A stretch of 64,000 nt of DNA from Sphaerolaimus hirsutus. Lineage: Eukaryota; Nematoda; Chromadorea; Monhysterida; Sphaerolaimidae. Positions 1 to 12,349 of this stretch are shown piece after piece. The notes under the pieces are model-generated. The model was not told the origin of the DNA, searched no databases, and worked only from the letters and a program-made list of their open reading frames with translations. Within the stretch, counting starts at the first letter, position 1; each line of letters begins with the position of its first letter. The DNA lies in assembly GCA_964036195.1 (NCBI GenBank), contig OZ038460.1, positions 5,521,504 to 5,585,503 on the forward strand, written 5' to 3'. A program made the position numbers and the translations under genes.

Positions 1-1409
1 ATCGGTTGAATGATTGCTTGACACTGGATTAAATAGTGTGCTTTGGCTTCGATACATGCATTTTGTGTTTTACATATATGTCACAGAGTGAGTGAGTCAT
101 CTTGACGTTTTCTATGTTTGATTTTTTACTTTATCGCTGTTCTGGCTTATTTATTGTTATCAATATCAATCAATATCTGGCTTATTTATTATTATATATT
201 TTTGCACTATAGGGGCGTGTTCACCTGTTTTTGAAATAAACCTTTCCCATACAGCTCTTAAAATATCACAGTGGAAGCTCCAGTATCATAAATATATAAA
301 TTGGCCAGATGTGTCATTCGCTGGGGTCACCATTTTATTTGTAAATTGCATAAATTTAGTGTCTATAAAGGTTCCATTTTACCAGTATTTACTGGTCTGT
401 GTTTTACATGCACCTGAAAAGGGGGTGATATCAATTTATTAGCGTTTACAGGCATTTCAATGTGCAAAACTGAATTTACAAAAAGATGACTATATTTTTC
501 TTCGAGGTGGATGTGGATTGATAATGCAAAAAAGAATAACATAGCTATACAAAGGGGACTTTTACAATTTCATGATTCTGCTAGGCCTGTTTTTTTGAAA
601 ATCTGACGATGTTTGCATCAACTTTTGTAATAAAGAACCTTCTCATCTGATTTGAATAATATTTACCTCCCACATCAATATCCATGTAACATACATAACC
701 TGTTTGCGGAGATGTAATTGTTTTTTTTTGCAAAAATTTGACCGCTATGTTTGCTCAACCCCATTTCCATTTATCACACGCTCTCAGTATAGCGCAAAAA
801 AGCTTAAAACGGAACAAACATTCCATTTTTACTTTTGGTATTGTTCCAATATTTGTATATCTTTGTGAATACGTCAATGTTTACGAATTAAATTATCTCT
901 TTTTACTTCTATTTCTCATAATCGATGGGTTTTTATATTATTTTGGAGATTAATTTTTTTGCATAGATTTATTTTGTACAGAAAAAAAGTCACCAAACCC
1001 CGTTACCACCTCCAACATTTTAAATACCACTCTAAGAGGCGGAAATAAGGACACTTAAACATGCATACACAATTATGACAGTAAACACACATCTGCATAG
1101 AACGCGATCTTATCATTTGAAATGATAAGAGCGGACCGCAATTTCATGAACACCATTCATTCCTGTGGGAATAAAAGCTGACCGCTTTCTGTTATTGCCC
1201 TGTCTCTGGTGATCATTCTTAACAGCATGTTGACTGATCTGTTCTTATACAGGCAGATAATGCGTGGTTTGGCTGTTCTAAAAGTAATGGGACAGTTAGA
1301 AAGGTTCATGGCTTGTTTTTTGTGGCTATTTATTTTTATGGCTTGTTGGCATTTGGCGATTAACATGAGGCTCTATGTAAAATGGGTTTAGTGTTCAAAC
1401 GGGACCTAG
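1..1409. other. AT-rich stretch with no recognisable gene
   Basis: I see no exon with coherent splice sites and no protein motif on either strand. The longest open frames are about 70 codons, AT-rich, and end in hydrophobic runs of the kind A/T-rich DNA gives by chance. Short homopolymer runs occur throughout. No repeat is recognised with confidence, apart from a GTTCAAACGGGAC-like end near 1393 that also occurs near 11,152 and 41,819. Confidence 0.5.
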
Positions 1410-2760
1410 CCATAGGTGATTTTGGGGTTAGCATTTTGGGGGGGGGGGTTAACCTGCCGGCACGTGCTAATAACCCGGGAACCGCTTGGCGAAAAATGTT
1501 GAAATTTGGATATGATATAGTTCTAGGTTGGGGCTACGCACAATTTTGACGATTTTTTTCTACGACCCCCCAGACAGGAGATAGGGGGGGGGGTCTATAA
1601 AAACACTGTCATTTGCGTTTTTGGGTGTCGCCGAGAACATGCAAACTTTGAACATCAATATCTCGGTCATTTGTGAACCGATTTTAGTCATTAAAATGTT
1701 AAAATGATCACAAATGTTCGGAGAGTTCATTTCTGAGGTCAAATCGGAGATACACATTTGTTTATATATCGATTTAGCCTGATTTCGAAATGCAAAATTT
1801 CCGCAAAAGTTTGCTTTTTGAACATGCTATCCTATTCTCCTAATCGAGAGAAACTCAATGAAACAAAAATGAGATCGATATCTCTTCGCCACAGCCCGAT
1901 CAAAAGTTATGGCGCTTCAAACTTTTCCCTCCCATCCACATAATTAACCACATGCATGCAACTTCAAAGGACCATATCTCAGCCATTTCTCAGCCGATTT
2001 TCACTGATGAACACTTAAAGTGATCAGAACAACATGTAGATATCATTTTTATCCACAGTTTATTTGTATGCATTTTCATTATGACAATTTAATTCAAGAG
2101 TTCGCATTATTTGCTTGTATGGGAAATCTGCTGCAAAATACGGATAATTTGGTCCTAAAAATGAAATCTCCATGTTATTCTGATCATTTTAAGTGTTCAT
2201 CAATGAAAATCAGCTGAGAAATGGCCGAGATATGGAGTTTTGAAGTTGCATGCATGTGGTTAATTATGTGGATGGGAGGGAAAAGTTTGAAGCGCCATAA
2301 CTTTTGATCGGAAAGAGATATCGATCTCATTTTTGTTTCATTGAGTTTCTCTCAATTAGGAGAATTGGATAGCATGTTCGAAAAGCAAACTTTTTGCGGA
2401 AATTTTGCATTTCGAAATCGGGCTAAATCGATATATAAACAAATGTGTATCTTAATTTCAACACGTAATTTCAACATTTTAATGACTAAAATCGGTTCAC
2501 AAATGCCGAGCTATCGATGTTCAAAGTTTGCATGTTCTCGGCGACACCCAAAAAAACGCAAATGACAGTGTTTTTATAGACCCCCCCTATCTCCTGTCTG
2601 GGGGGTCGTAGAAAAAAATCGTCAAAATTGTGCGTAGCCCCAACCTAGAACTATATCATATCCAAATTTAAACATTTTTCGCCAAGCAGTTCCCGAGTTA
2701 TTAGCACGCGCCGGCAGGTTAACCCCCCCCCCAAAATGCTAACCCCGGAATCCCCTATGG
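1410..2760. mobile_element. Foldback element with about 620-bp inverted arms
   Basis: The left arm (about 1410-2036) is the imperfect reverse complement of the right arm (about 2172-2760), around a loop of roughly 135 bp. Matching landmarks are CCATAGG/CCTATGG at the ends, GGGGTTAGCATTTTGGGG against CCCCAAAATGCTAACCCC, the CTACGACCCCCCAGACAGG block near 1560 against its complement near 2605, and CCACATGCATGCAACTTC against its complement near 2250. The arms are highly similar but not identical. No transposase frame is present. Its right end is the exact insertion site of the next element. Confidence 0.85.
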
Positions 2761-3483
2761 CAGGGACGTACGCAGGATTTTTGAGCGGGGGGGGCGGATT
2801 GTATACGGAGCCCGGCGAACGGGGGGAGCGGCGCCCCCCCCCTAAAATTTGGCCCTATAGTAAAGGAATGGAGCCATGGCGTTGGCGCCATTTGTAGGCG
2901 CCAGCGCCATGGCAGTATTGGCGTTGGCGCTGGCGCCAACCTATACTATATAGGTATCTATTAAGACCTATATATAAACACCTTCCCGGTCACGTCCGGC
3001 ACCCATTTTTTTATTTTACTTCTCACATCCTATACCCAGTTCTAGGGTGCCGCAGAGGCTGAAACTTGGGGGAGATATTGGCGCAACCCCCCTCTACCTA
3101 GCATGAATTAGGGGGGTCGCCGCGACCCCCCTAATTCATGCGAAGTAGAGGGGGGTTGCGCCAAAATCTCCCCCAAGTTTCAGCTTCTGGCGCGCCCTAG
3201 AACTGGAGATAGGGTGTCACAAGTACGATCAAAAATAGGGTGCCGGACGTGACCGGGAAGGTGTTTAGTTACTATGACCACGTTGGGAACTTTTATAATG
3301 CTGTTTGGACACCTGAACTGATATATAAAACAGCGGGGTGGGGTTTGCGCGCTTGCGCGCAAAAAATTTTCAAAGTACCCACAAAATCGCTTTACAAAAG
3401 TGCCATTCTTGGCAAATTTTTATGGCCGGCCCGGGAACGGGGGGGGCGGCCGCCCCCCCCGCCCCCCCCTGCGTACGTCCTTG
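2761..3483. mobile_element. hAT-type MITE, copy 1, family CAGGGACGTA
   Basis: The ends are CAGGGACGTACGCAGG and CTGCGTACGTCCTTG, a terminal inverted repeat. The element is bounded by an exact 8-bp duplication CCCTATGG at 2753-2760 and 3484-3491. Eight-bp duplications with CA(A/G)GG ends are typical of hAT transposons. It holds GGCGCCAGCGCCATGG-like palindromes and a TTGCGCGCTTGCGCGC motif. It is longer than its sisters because it carries an internal inverted repeat at about 2980-3269. No transposase is present. Confidence 0.9.
2980..3269. repeat. Inverted repeat nested in hAT MITE copy 1
   Basis: The sequence AAACACCTTCCCGGTCACG near 2980 is mirrored by CGTGACCGGGAAGGTGTTT near 3250. An inner G/C-rich hairpin is centred near 3121. 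The other three CAGGGACGTA copies lack this block, so it is a secondary insertion or internal expansion. Confidence 0.75.
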
Positions 3484-3631
3484 CCCTATGGACCTAGGTC
3501 CTGATCACCACTGCCAAAGCGACTCGATCTCGAATAAACTTGACTTGTGATGGAAAAGCGCCACAAAACAAGGGTGCAATGGCGCGACGCCCTTTGACGC
3601 CCTCAAATGGTTTCAGCGGAATGGCGCCATT

Positions 3632-4075
3632 CAGGGACGTATCCAGGATTTTTGAGCAGGGGGGGCTGCTTGTTTACGGGGGCCGGCGAACGGGGGCTCA
3701 GCCCCCCTAAATTTTTTTCCATATATAGTGACAGAAAGGCGTTGTAGCGCTAGCGCCATACAAAGGCGCCACGCTATAGTGCTATTGGCGTGCGCGCCAG
3801 CGCCAGGAACTGCTTTATATGTCAATTGTAAATTTTTATGTAAATATGCATACATATACAGCGAAAGTTGCAAAAATGTGTTCATTTCGAAGGATATTGG
3901 TTTACAGTGACCGATCCGCTGAAAATACAATGCATGGGGAAGAAATTGCGCGCTTGTGCCCAAAATTTTGTAGAAACATCGAAAAATATGCAGGAAAAGT
4001 TGCAATTTCCGGGACTTTTTAGGTCTCACCCTGGGAAGGGGGGTGGCTGCAGCCTCCCCCCTGGATACGTCCTTG
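3632..4075. mobile_element. hAT-type MITE, copy 2, family CAGGGACGTA
   Basis: It begins CAGGGACGTATCCAGG and ends CCTGGATACGTCCTTG. The exact 8-bp duplication GCGCCATT lies at 3624-3631 and 4076-4083. At 444 bp it is near the size of the other simple copies and shares the G-rich subterminal tract. No coding sequence. Confidence 0.9.
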
Positions 4076-4209
4076 GCGCCATTCCATCACTAGTCAGGGC
4101 GTTCTGGTGCCAGCGCCGCATGCTGGAGCGTGTAAAGTTAAGTGTCAAATGTCATACAAATTTATCAGTTAACTTAATTAGGTTAAGTTAATTTGTTTTA
4201 AGGCCCCAC

Positions 4210-5374
4210 TAGGGTTGGCCGATGTTTTTTTTTTTTAAAACGTTGTTTTTTTTAAAAAACATGACGTCCGAAATGTTTTTTTTTTAAAAAAACATCGGCC
4301 GAAATTTTTTATACGAAGCACTAGGTATTTTGCAAATTTTTTGCGCTCAAGCGCGCAATTTCACACATAAATTGACATTGGTGGTTGTTTTCATTGGTTT
4401 TGTTGCATTTTTAGTATCAAAACATACATTTCTATGTGCTACCATGGGTGAATAAGCCGACATATGTTGCTGTAATATATAATATTGAGGTAATGTGCTT
4501 CCATGTACCTCCACAGTGTGTAACTTCACTCCCAAAGTAACAACCTCCTTTTATAACCTTGTTTGATCACTATTCCATGCCAAACTTTACCTGAAGTCAC
4601 GAACATTCGACTATAAGGCGATATATGAACGATATGTTGACGAAAAATGGATATTTTTGACACAAATCACCACTTATAATGCTATCCCATGGCTCCACAG
4701 CCATTCTATGGTCATATTTCACATCACAGAGTATTGCCACTGTCTGATATACCTATATATGTTGACACTAGGTCAGGGGTCTCCAGGATTTTGGCCCTCG
4801 CGGGGGCTGGATAGATAGCAAATCGCTCCTCCCGAGGGGTAGATAGCTGGAAAATTTTTCTGGGGGGGGCTTGGGGGGGGGGCTCGCGGGGGCAAAATAT
4901 ATAGGCTTGTTCAGTGCATAGAAGGCTAAAAGGAGAAAAAATCGCTGGTAATTGGTTAAAAGTGGCTAAAAGTAGGTTTAAAATGGCTAAAAACAGGCAT
5001 ATAACCATGCATATAGCTGGAGAGCACGATTTTGAAGGTGAAAAACTATAAAAAAGTGCGAAAATTAGTGATTTTGAGCGAAAATTGGGGGAAAATTTCT
5101 CAAAAACCACTCCAGATAGATAGATAGCTGAGCGATTTGGGGGGGGGTCTTTGGGGGTAGTAGCCAAAAATTTTGCCTCGGGATAGATAGATAGCTGAGC
5201 GGCCTCCGGGATAGATAGATAGCTGGCGGATTTGGGGGGGGGGGCAGCCCCCCCCCAGCCCCCCCCCCCCCTAGGAGACCCCTGCACTAGGTCATATCTG
5301 GGAGCTTTTAAAAAAAACGTTTTTTTTTTTAAAAAAAACATCGAGTTAAAAAAAACGTTTTTTTTCCAACCCTA
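4210..5374. mobile_element. hAT-type MITE, copy 1, family TAGGGTTGG
   Basis: It starts TAGGGTTGGCCGATG and ends CCAACCCTA, with an exact 8-bp duplication GGCCCCAC at 4202-4209 and 5375-5382. Both ends carry alternating poly-T/poly-A blocks around ACG that would fold into AT hairpins. The body shares a stretch with GCGCGCAATTTCACAC with the copies at 11.7 and 28.5 kb. It is interrupted by another element at 4774-5284. Confidence 0.9.
4774..5284. mobile_element. hAT-type MITE nested in TAGGGTTGG copy 1, family CAGGGGTCTCC
   Basis: The ends are CAGGGGTCTCC and GGAGACCCCTG, bounded by an exact 8-bp duplication CACTAGGT at 4766-4773 and 5285-5292. The subterminal parts contain repeated GATAGATAGCTG units. 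It sits inside the TAGGGTTGG element, so it is the younger insertion. Related pieces occur near 9,964, 13,676, 53,372 and 58,640. Confidence 0.9.
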
Positions 5375-5385
5375 GGCCCCACACA

Positions 5386-5625
5386 CGCTAGTTGACGCCA
5401 AAATTAGCGTCAACTCAGAGTCAACTGGTCAAAAATTCAATTGACTCTGAGCCATTTACAATATGTATCCAAAAAATCCCCTTCTTTCATTCTACATCAA
5501 TCGACTTCTCAATATTTCTTTATCAACACAGGTAAAAAATTAAAAATAGTTATACTTAAAACAGTTGACTCTGAGTTGACTCAATCTACTTCTAAAAAGT
5601 AGTGTCAACCACCGTGTGGAGCGCC
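5386..5625. repeat. Inverted-repeat element with GTTGAC/GTCAAC motifs
   Basis: The left side, with CACACGCTAGTTGACGC and AACTCAGAGTCAACTGG, is mirrored by CAGTTGACTCTGAGTTGAC and GTGTCAACCACCGTGTGG on the right. A related short element lies at about 27,026-27,250 with CACACACTGG and CTAGTGTGTGGGCCC ends. Boundaries are approximate and no target duplication was established. Confidence 0.55.
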
Positions 5626-6496
5626 TAACTGTCAAAAATTCAGTAATAAATTTTTGCTCTTACTTGACGTTTTACGTTACATTTGACAATGGACTTTACA
5701 CTTTACAGGGTGCGGGACTGCCCGCTGGTGTCTGTCCCAATAAAAATACCGGTTTCAGTTTAGAAGAGTCACAGTCAGCTATTTTCCTGGCTCATGTGGT
5801 GCATTACTGAGCAACAGCAGTAGTGATGCATTAGTGAGCGTGCAAGCAAGTGAATTATGTCTTCAAAGATCTAAACACTTCACGGTAAATATAAATCGTG
5901 ATGTGTTCTGAATTTGCATTTTTACTACCTATGGTAGGTTACCTACCGTTCAACCACTCCTCAGTTTTGAACCCCCCCCCCCAAAGCAACAAAAAAACAA
6001 ACAAGCCTTTGCCTCTAATCCCAGTATCTTAAAAATGAAAATATAAGTCCCTGCCTTATAAGTTCCACATCACTTTTAACTTAAAACGGCACTGGGTAAC
6101 GCAGGAAAGGAAAAATTGCCATGCAATGCAAAACCATGTTTGTTCATTCAGCTGTTTTCCTGTTTGTGTAGATGGTGTGTTCTAAAAGTATCGTGCATTG
6201 GATCACAATTCAACCAATTTAGTCAAAAAAATGTACAGGATGTATTTAACTGCTGTCTGCAACTAGGGTTGGCAAAAGCTTCTGCAATTGCCCATTTTTT
6301 TAGAAAATTCAAGCACACAAGTGTTTTATGTGTACTGCGGTCTGATACTTTTTAGCTGTCAAGTCATGAAACAAAACTATAAAAATATTGATTTCTACTT
6401 ACTTGAAAATTTCTTGTGATTTTGACAAAAATAATTGGACATGCTTGTATGCACAATTTATCCAGAATACCTAGTGTCTAAGTTGTCGAAATTTTG

Positions 6497-6741
6497 GTAT
6501 ACTCGGCGGACTGCATGCTATGCATTTTTCTGAAGGAAACACTTCAGCATGACGTCATTGATCAAATAAAAATAATTTCAGCAAAAAAGCAAAAAAAAAT
6601 TTTCCTCGCTTGTACGCCGCCTTTTTCGTTTTTTAAATATTTTTCTTTTTGTGAAAGTGCATACGTAAGTACCCAGCTCGCGCGTTATCGACCAAGACAT
6701 CAATAATTTTGGGTGCATACTTTGCGGCCCGCCGAGTATAC
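6497..6741. repeat. Short TIR element GTATACTCGGCGG
   Basis: The left end GGTATACTCGGCGGACTGC is mirrored by GCGGCCCGCCGAGTATACC on the right. The TA at each border is compatible with a TA target duplication. It is about 245 bp long with no coding sequence. Confidence 0.6.
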
Positions 6742-8165
6742 CAATAAAAAGTTTTTGGACCCTTTTTCAATAGATTTTTTCATTCACCTGAAATTTGTAT
6801 TCTTTCATGCATGCTTATTGACCATACAATACTTTCAGTTTTAAAAACCCCTGTTTCATTTGTGCAACTATTTTAGAACACGTCCATTCTGCATGTGGCG
6901 TAGGTGTGTTACCCCATTAGCATTTTTTCTTCATTTTGTTCACTAAATCGGTTTATTGACATTCCACTGCACTCGATATTTTTGTGTGCAGCTAAACAGG
7001 ATGTATTTTTTCTCGATTTTTGAGTACTTTCAACTTTTTTTTGCTGATGTGTATTGTTCGTATAGTCGGCGGACATTTCACCCTACAAAATCGGAGAGTT
7101 AGAATTCGCTCGCAAATAGAGCGAACACAAAACTTGGGTTCCACCCGGACGCTCGGAATTGAAAAAGAAAAAAATATTAAAAGAGAAATGGACGCTTCGC
7201 GGTGTCCGTGCGTGCACGCCGCCCGTTTCAACGTTTCGTTTCAACGTTGTCCGTTGCAAGCGAAAAATTTTGACTGTTTAAACGACCCTTTTACCGTTTT
7301 TGTTAATTTTTCATTCGTTGGCTCCGTTCCAATGGAACAGTCCCCATATGAGAACTTGGCAGCCAGCCAAAATTGCGAAATCCGCTATAAATGTGAATAA
7401 AAAAGGCTAACGCTAACTATATAACCATGTATATAAACAAAAATAGCGATTATAAAGGTGGAAATTGGCAAAGTGGAGCAACTTTTAACGATTTTTCGCT
7501 AACTTTGACTTTTCACTCGCATTTGTATAATATGCAACTGGAAACTGGGATAAGAGCCAAGTTTTCATACGTGACCCGATCCATTCCAATCATTAAAATA
7601 TTGCGTCACAATAATGACGACAAGCACTCTCCACTGGAGAGACTGACGCAAATGTTTGTAGGGCGATATGTCTGCCGACTTTACTGACTGTGTTTTTTAT
7701 TATAATGTTATTTTTCAAATAAAACTTTTTAAAATCACTTAATAGAACGTAAAAAGTGTATAAATCCTGATTCAATGCGAGGTGGCACATTGGCATTCTT
7801 TTGTCGTTGTGCTTTAATAGCAAAATGTATAGAACATTTTTCTTACAATTCTAGTTCAACCAGCTAAGAACAGAAGCTGAATATTTGTTTTTTTCTGTGG
7901 CGTGTCCACGTGGCACTTCAGAAGCATGTGAAATAGCCATTTTAGAGCCTTGCTTTAAGAAACGTTCTGCAAACGGTCGCCAAGCCTACTTAAGTGTGCA
8001 AAAACCTACCCGTTTAACGGTTATACCCGTCTACCAAAAAAATTGCTGCAAAATCAGAACCAGAACTAAAAAGTCGATTGGCTTGGTGTGTGGTTTTCCT
8101 GATTCGAAAACAGTTTGCTACCTATACAGACACTACCTATTTACTCTACTCGCAGAAAATATATT

Positions 8166-8277
8166 TTCTTTCTGCCAAACAGTACAGATGATAATATTAG
8201 GATACATTGCATTGGTCTATGTTCTTTCTGCCAAACAGTACAGATGATAATATTTGGATACATTGCATTGGTCTATG
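8166..8277 (+). repeat. Tandem duplication of a 56-bp unit
   Basis: Two copies of a 56-bp unit starting TTCTTTCTGCCAAACAGTAC lie head to tail, 8166-8221 and 8222-8277. I see one clear difference, ATTAGG against ATTTGG. No function is suggested. Confidence 0.85.
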
Positions 8278-8465
8278 TTCTTCACCCACACATAATCGTG
8301 TGAAAATAGTCTCTCATAAATGGGATGGAAAAGACAGAAACTGCCATGGAAGCGACATGTTGCGCTGCGAGTTGGCAGGCAACAGCAGCGCGTAGCGTTT
8401 GGAATTGATACCCGACCCGAATGTTTCGATTCCGTTGGACTTTGAAAACGGGTTTTGAGTCATTG

Positions 8466-8727
8466 CCGCACCGCACACTGAAATTTTGCGTTCAGCGTTC
8501 GAACGTTTTTGCACGCTGAACTATAAGTACTGAAATCAAAGTCTTAAGAACACAAGGTTTTTGAAGCGTAAAAACTTCAGAATTTGTGATATTTTGCGCA
8601 ATTTGCACGTGAGTCGAAGTCTTTACGCTTCAAAAACGTTGTGTTCTTTAGATTTTGATTTCAGCGTTTGTAGTTCAGCGTTCAAAACGTTCGAACGCTG
8701 AATGCAAAATTTCAGTGTGCGGTGCGC
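8466..8727. repeat. Foldback element with about 110-bp arms
   Basis: The left arm holds CCGCACCGCACACTGAAATT and GTTCAGCGTTCGAACG. The right arm holds the complements CGTTCGAACGCTGAATGC and AAATTTCAGTGTGCGGTGC. The inner parts also pair, GAAGCGTAAAAACTTC against GTCTTTACGCTTC. No coding content. Confidence 0.8.
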
Positions 8728-11151
8728 CATTGTATTTTTCAATATGTCCACTAAAATATCGGTGTTGGCCTCGGAATCGGTTTTGTGAATGATTTTGTGA
8801 AGAGTGTGACTGGCTCTCATTTGTTGAAAAAAACACAATAATAACCAAATGTGAGAAATGGTGTTTAAATAATCAAAAAACCTGCCAAATTTGGTGCCAA
8901 CTTTTGTGTACAAATACATTGAAAATTTTCTTAGTTGACAATCACGCTAAAACACTTATTCCTCTCGTTTCCGGTAACATCACATCACTGAAGTGTCGTT
9001 TTTCAAAGAAACCCGTTTCAAATTCACCAATTACCCGCTTCATCCCGACTCGCCAATCGGGTTCAAATAGTTACCATTCGGGTCGGGTTCAATCCCAAGC
9101 CCAGTGCAGTTATTGCCGCCCAAATTGTGTAGAGATGTATAGTGTGCACGTAGTGCGCCGCGCCATCTGCAGCGCACACCAACCCCCCCCCCCAAATCCA
9201 ATTTGATGGATGTTCGTTTTTGGTTGCGCTGCCTATTGTTTTGTCGGTTCGATTTTGATGTTTTCCATTTTGTCGAAGATTTGTTGTAGATTGTAGTTTT
9301 ATTGAATTTGAGATTGAGATCGATTTTTCTACTTGACTATTAATTCCTCTGCGTATTTTTTTTATGTTCGCTAGATGTTTGGTTTGAATGTGTAGCATAC
9401 ATAAATGCGAGATATGCCAGTATGGATAGGTTTCAAGGTAAACTGAACAGACAGATTGCTATACAATTAATGATACCATATTTTGATAAATAAAGTCACG
9501 TGAAAAACTGCACCAAATTTACCCAAAGTAGCAGCAGTGTGATAAATGTGATTAGAAAAAAATTACTTTATTTTTTTATTCTTATGTGATATGGTAGATT
9601 CCATTGTAAGATGTAATGTCGCTGAAGTATACAGGTATATTTGAAAGTGACTGGAGTGTTTGCACAGCTCGCATAATAGCATTGTGCCCAGTTTTACTTC
9701 GGTGTTTGAATCCCGACAAGGTAAAAAGAGAGTATTCTATGTGATTTGAAATTCTTTGAAAGGTCGCCCTGGCGCTTTTTTCCCCTAGCCCAATTCCCTT
9801 TCAATTGGCGGCGTTGTATAGTATTTACTATATTTGCATCATTTTCTGAACCCATTGCCCTTCACAACCAGAGCGTACGATAACAATTTCCGCTTTATGT
9901 CAGGTCAGGTATAAGCAGGGGTGTAGTAGGGGGAGGGGTTCCCCACCAAACGCTCCATCTATCCAGGGGTCTCCAGCTAAACTATCCCGGAGGCAATTTT
10001 TTGGCTACTGTCCCCTGAACCCCCCCCCCCCCGCCACAATCGCCCCGCTATCTAGCTATCTGGAGCGATTTTTGTAAAATTTTACCCAAATTTTCACTCA
10101 AAATCGCCAATTCATACCTCTTCAAGATTTTCTCCTTCAAAATATCTAGTTCATCTGTTTTATTGCCTAAATATTTTCAGCCTAAATTATTGCCTATACT
10201 TTTGTGCTTATATACCAATTTTAGCCATTTTTCTCCCTCTTTTCCTTCTGTAACTTGAAAGCCTATATATTGAACCCCCGCGAACTCACCCTAACCCTGC
10301 CCTCCCTCAAAATTTTTTTTCAGCTATCTAAAATCCATCCCGAATAGATAGCTTTGTATGATGGATTGATAGATAGCTGGACGGTTTCGGGCGGGGGTAA
10401 CCCCCCCCCACCCCAACCCTCCAATTGGAGACCCCTGGGGCTACCCCCCCAGCCCCCATAGGAGACCGCTGTCAACAGCTGTTTCTTATCAATGATGGTA
10501 ATACTGGTATTTACTTCTCTTGCAAGGAGTGCAGAAATGTAGAAACGAGATAACGTTTTTTTCTTTAATCGCGACAACCTACCAAATTTTGCGTCTATAC
10601 AGAACAGATCACATCTTTACGTATTGTTATTCTGACATATTACCTGGCATTATTGTCGCCAAAAATCACGTGTTTTTTCACACTGGTTTAGGCTACGCGG
10701 CGGCGAAAATTTGGCAATTTTTGTTTGAATAGCAGGTGACTAAGGTCACTATTTTGAGGGCGGTTCAACTCACGCTGAATATCTGTCACTTTGTCTATTT
10801 TACCTTTTATCTGTGCGTTAACCTGAAAGTCTATTTTTTTGCTGTTTAACATTTTATTTCTCGCATTAACATGGTGTACATTTACGATACATCATGTAGG
10901 ATTTAATACAGATTACCGATACGTTTTTTTTCCATGGCGCATTTCAATTGACCAAAATGCAAATTTTGGTTTTTGAGGACAGAGTACCGAGAAAAAATGG
11001 AAGTCAAATTAAGATTCTTCATTAGAAATTTCTGCGGTGATCGCGCACCCTGTATTTTTATGTCAAGTGACAAATTTCAAACAATATTTCGACTTCCGAA
11101 ATTTACCTTGAGTTGTCATGTCAAAAGTTGCACATGCCATTAGGCTTCAAA
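8728..11151. other. Gene-free spacer; degraded GGGGTCTCC-type element
   Basis: About 9,964-10,435 is a degraded member of the CAGGGGTCTCC family, with CCAGGGGTCTCC at the left, GGAGACCCCTGG at the right and ATAGATAGCT units between. No clean target duplication remains. Open frames here, for example at 9,063-9,398, lack motifs and credible splice sites. Confidence 0.5.
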
Positions 11152-11670
11152 CGGGACCAGTTTTCGGGACCGGGACCATAAATTTTCCAATGTCGTGACC
11201 GGGACCGGGACCAGGAATATTTGAATGTCGGGACCGCAACCGGGACTGGGGTGTCGGGACCGGGACTGGGATTGTCGGGACCGGGACTGGGACTGGGTCG
11301 TTAGAAATGTATTTTTTGGCAGAAATCACCTCTTATAATGCTATACATAACATCACAAACTACTACCGCTTGTCTCGTATACCTATATTTATTGACTCGC
11401 AACTATATTTAGGAGTGTTGGAAAAAAAATTTGTAGAAGGGATGGAAAAAAACGACATTTTTTCCATCACTTATCATCGAAGTCGGGACCACTGAAAAAT
11501 TCCGGGACCGGGACCGGGACTGAGTGGTTGGGACCGGGACCGGGACCGGGACCAGGATTTTTTGAATGTCGGGACCGGGACCCGGACTGGGGTGTCGGGA
11601 CGGGGACCGGGACCACCCCAGTCCCGACTTTTTGCCGAACCGGGTACCGGGACCGCGGTCCCGTTTGAAC
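11152..11670. repeat. GGGACC-rich array bounded by inverted TTCAAACGGGACC
   Basis: Degenerate repeats of CCGGGACCGGGAC fill about 11,155-11,300 and 11,500-11,660. TTCAAACGGGACCAG on the left is mirrored by GGTCCCGTTTGAAC on the right. A diverged relative with GGGATCGGGATTGG units lies at about 41,819-42,217. This is probably a transposon whose interior is satellite-like. No coding gene. Confidence 0.7.
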
Positions 11671-11688
11671 TCTACATGCCATGTCAAG

Positions 11689-12349
11689 TAGGGTTGGCCG
11701 ATGTTTTTTTTAAACGTTTTTTTAAAAAAAACGTTTTTTTTTATAAAAAAAAACATGACGTCCGAAATGTTTTTTTTTTTAAAAAAACATCGACCGAAAT
11801 TTTTAGTACTAAGCACTAGGTATTTTGCAAAATTTTTGCGCGCAAGCGCGCAATTTCACACACAAATTGACATTGGTGGTTGTTTTCATTGGTTTTGTGG
11901 CATTTTTAGTATCAAAGTATCCATTTCTATGTGCTACCATGGGTTAATAAGCCATCATATGCTGCTGTACTATATAATATTGAGGTAATATGCTTCCATG
12001 TACCTCCACAGTGTGTAACTTCACTCCCAAAGTAACAAGCTCATCTTATAACCTTGTTTGATCACTATTCCGTGCCAAACTTTACCTGAAGTCACGAACA
12101 TTTGACTATAAGGCGATATATGAACGATATGTCGACGAAAAATGGATATTTTTGACACAAATCACCACTTATAATGCTATCCCATGGCTCCACAGCCATT
12201 ATATGGTCATATATAACATCACAGAGTATTGCCACTGTCTGATATACCTATATATGTTGACACAAGGTCATATCTGGGAGCTTTTAAAAAAAACGTTTTT
12301 TTTTTTAAAAACATCGAGTTAAAAAAAAACGTTTTTTTTTCCAACCCTA
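11689..12349. mobile_element. hAT-type MITE, copy 2, family TAGGGTTGG
   Basis: It begins TAGGGTTGGCCGATG and ends TTCCAACCCTA, with the exact 8-bp duplication ATGTCAAG at 11,681-11,688 and 12,350-12,357. This 661-bp copy lacks the insertion found in copy 1 and so shows the intact empty form of the family. Confidence 0.92.

Larger units (their letters stand above)
5626..8465. other. Gene-free spacer with minor repeats
   Basis: No exon chain could be built here. A small TIR element lies at about 6497-6741, with GTATACTCGGCGG against CCGCCGAGTATAC. A direct tandem duplication lies at 8166-8277. The open frame at 7020-7400 has no motif and no splice context I trust. Confidence 0.45.

Noticed and set aside
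738-953. 71-codon frame with a hydrophobic C-terminus
   Set aside because: T-rich DNA yields such runs by chance; no splice partners, no motif and no codon bias.
7020-7400. 126-codon frame on the plus strand
   Set aside because: The minus strand is also open over part of it, the residue composition is not protein-like, and there is no motif or exon context.
11409-11816. 135-codon minus-strand frame rich in VPVP and SRSR
   Set aside because: It is a translation of the GGGACC array and the TAGGGTTGG element ends, so a repeat artefact.
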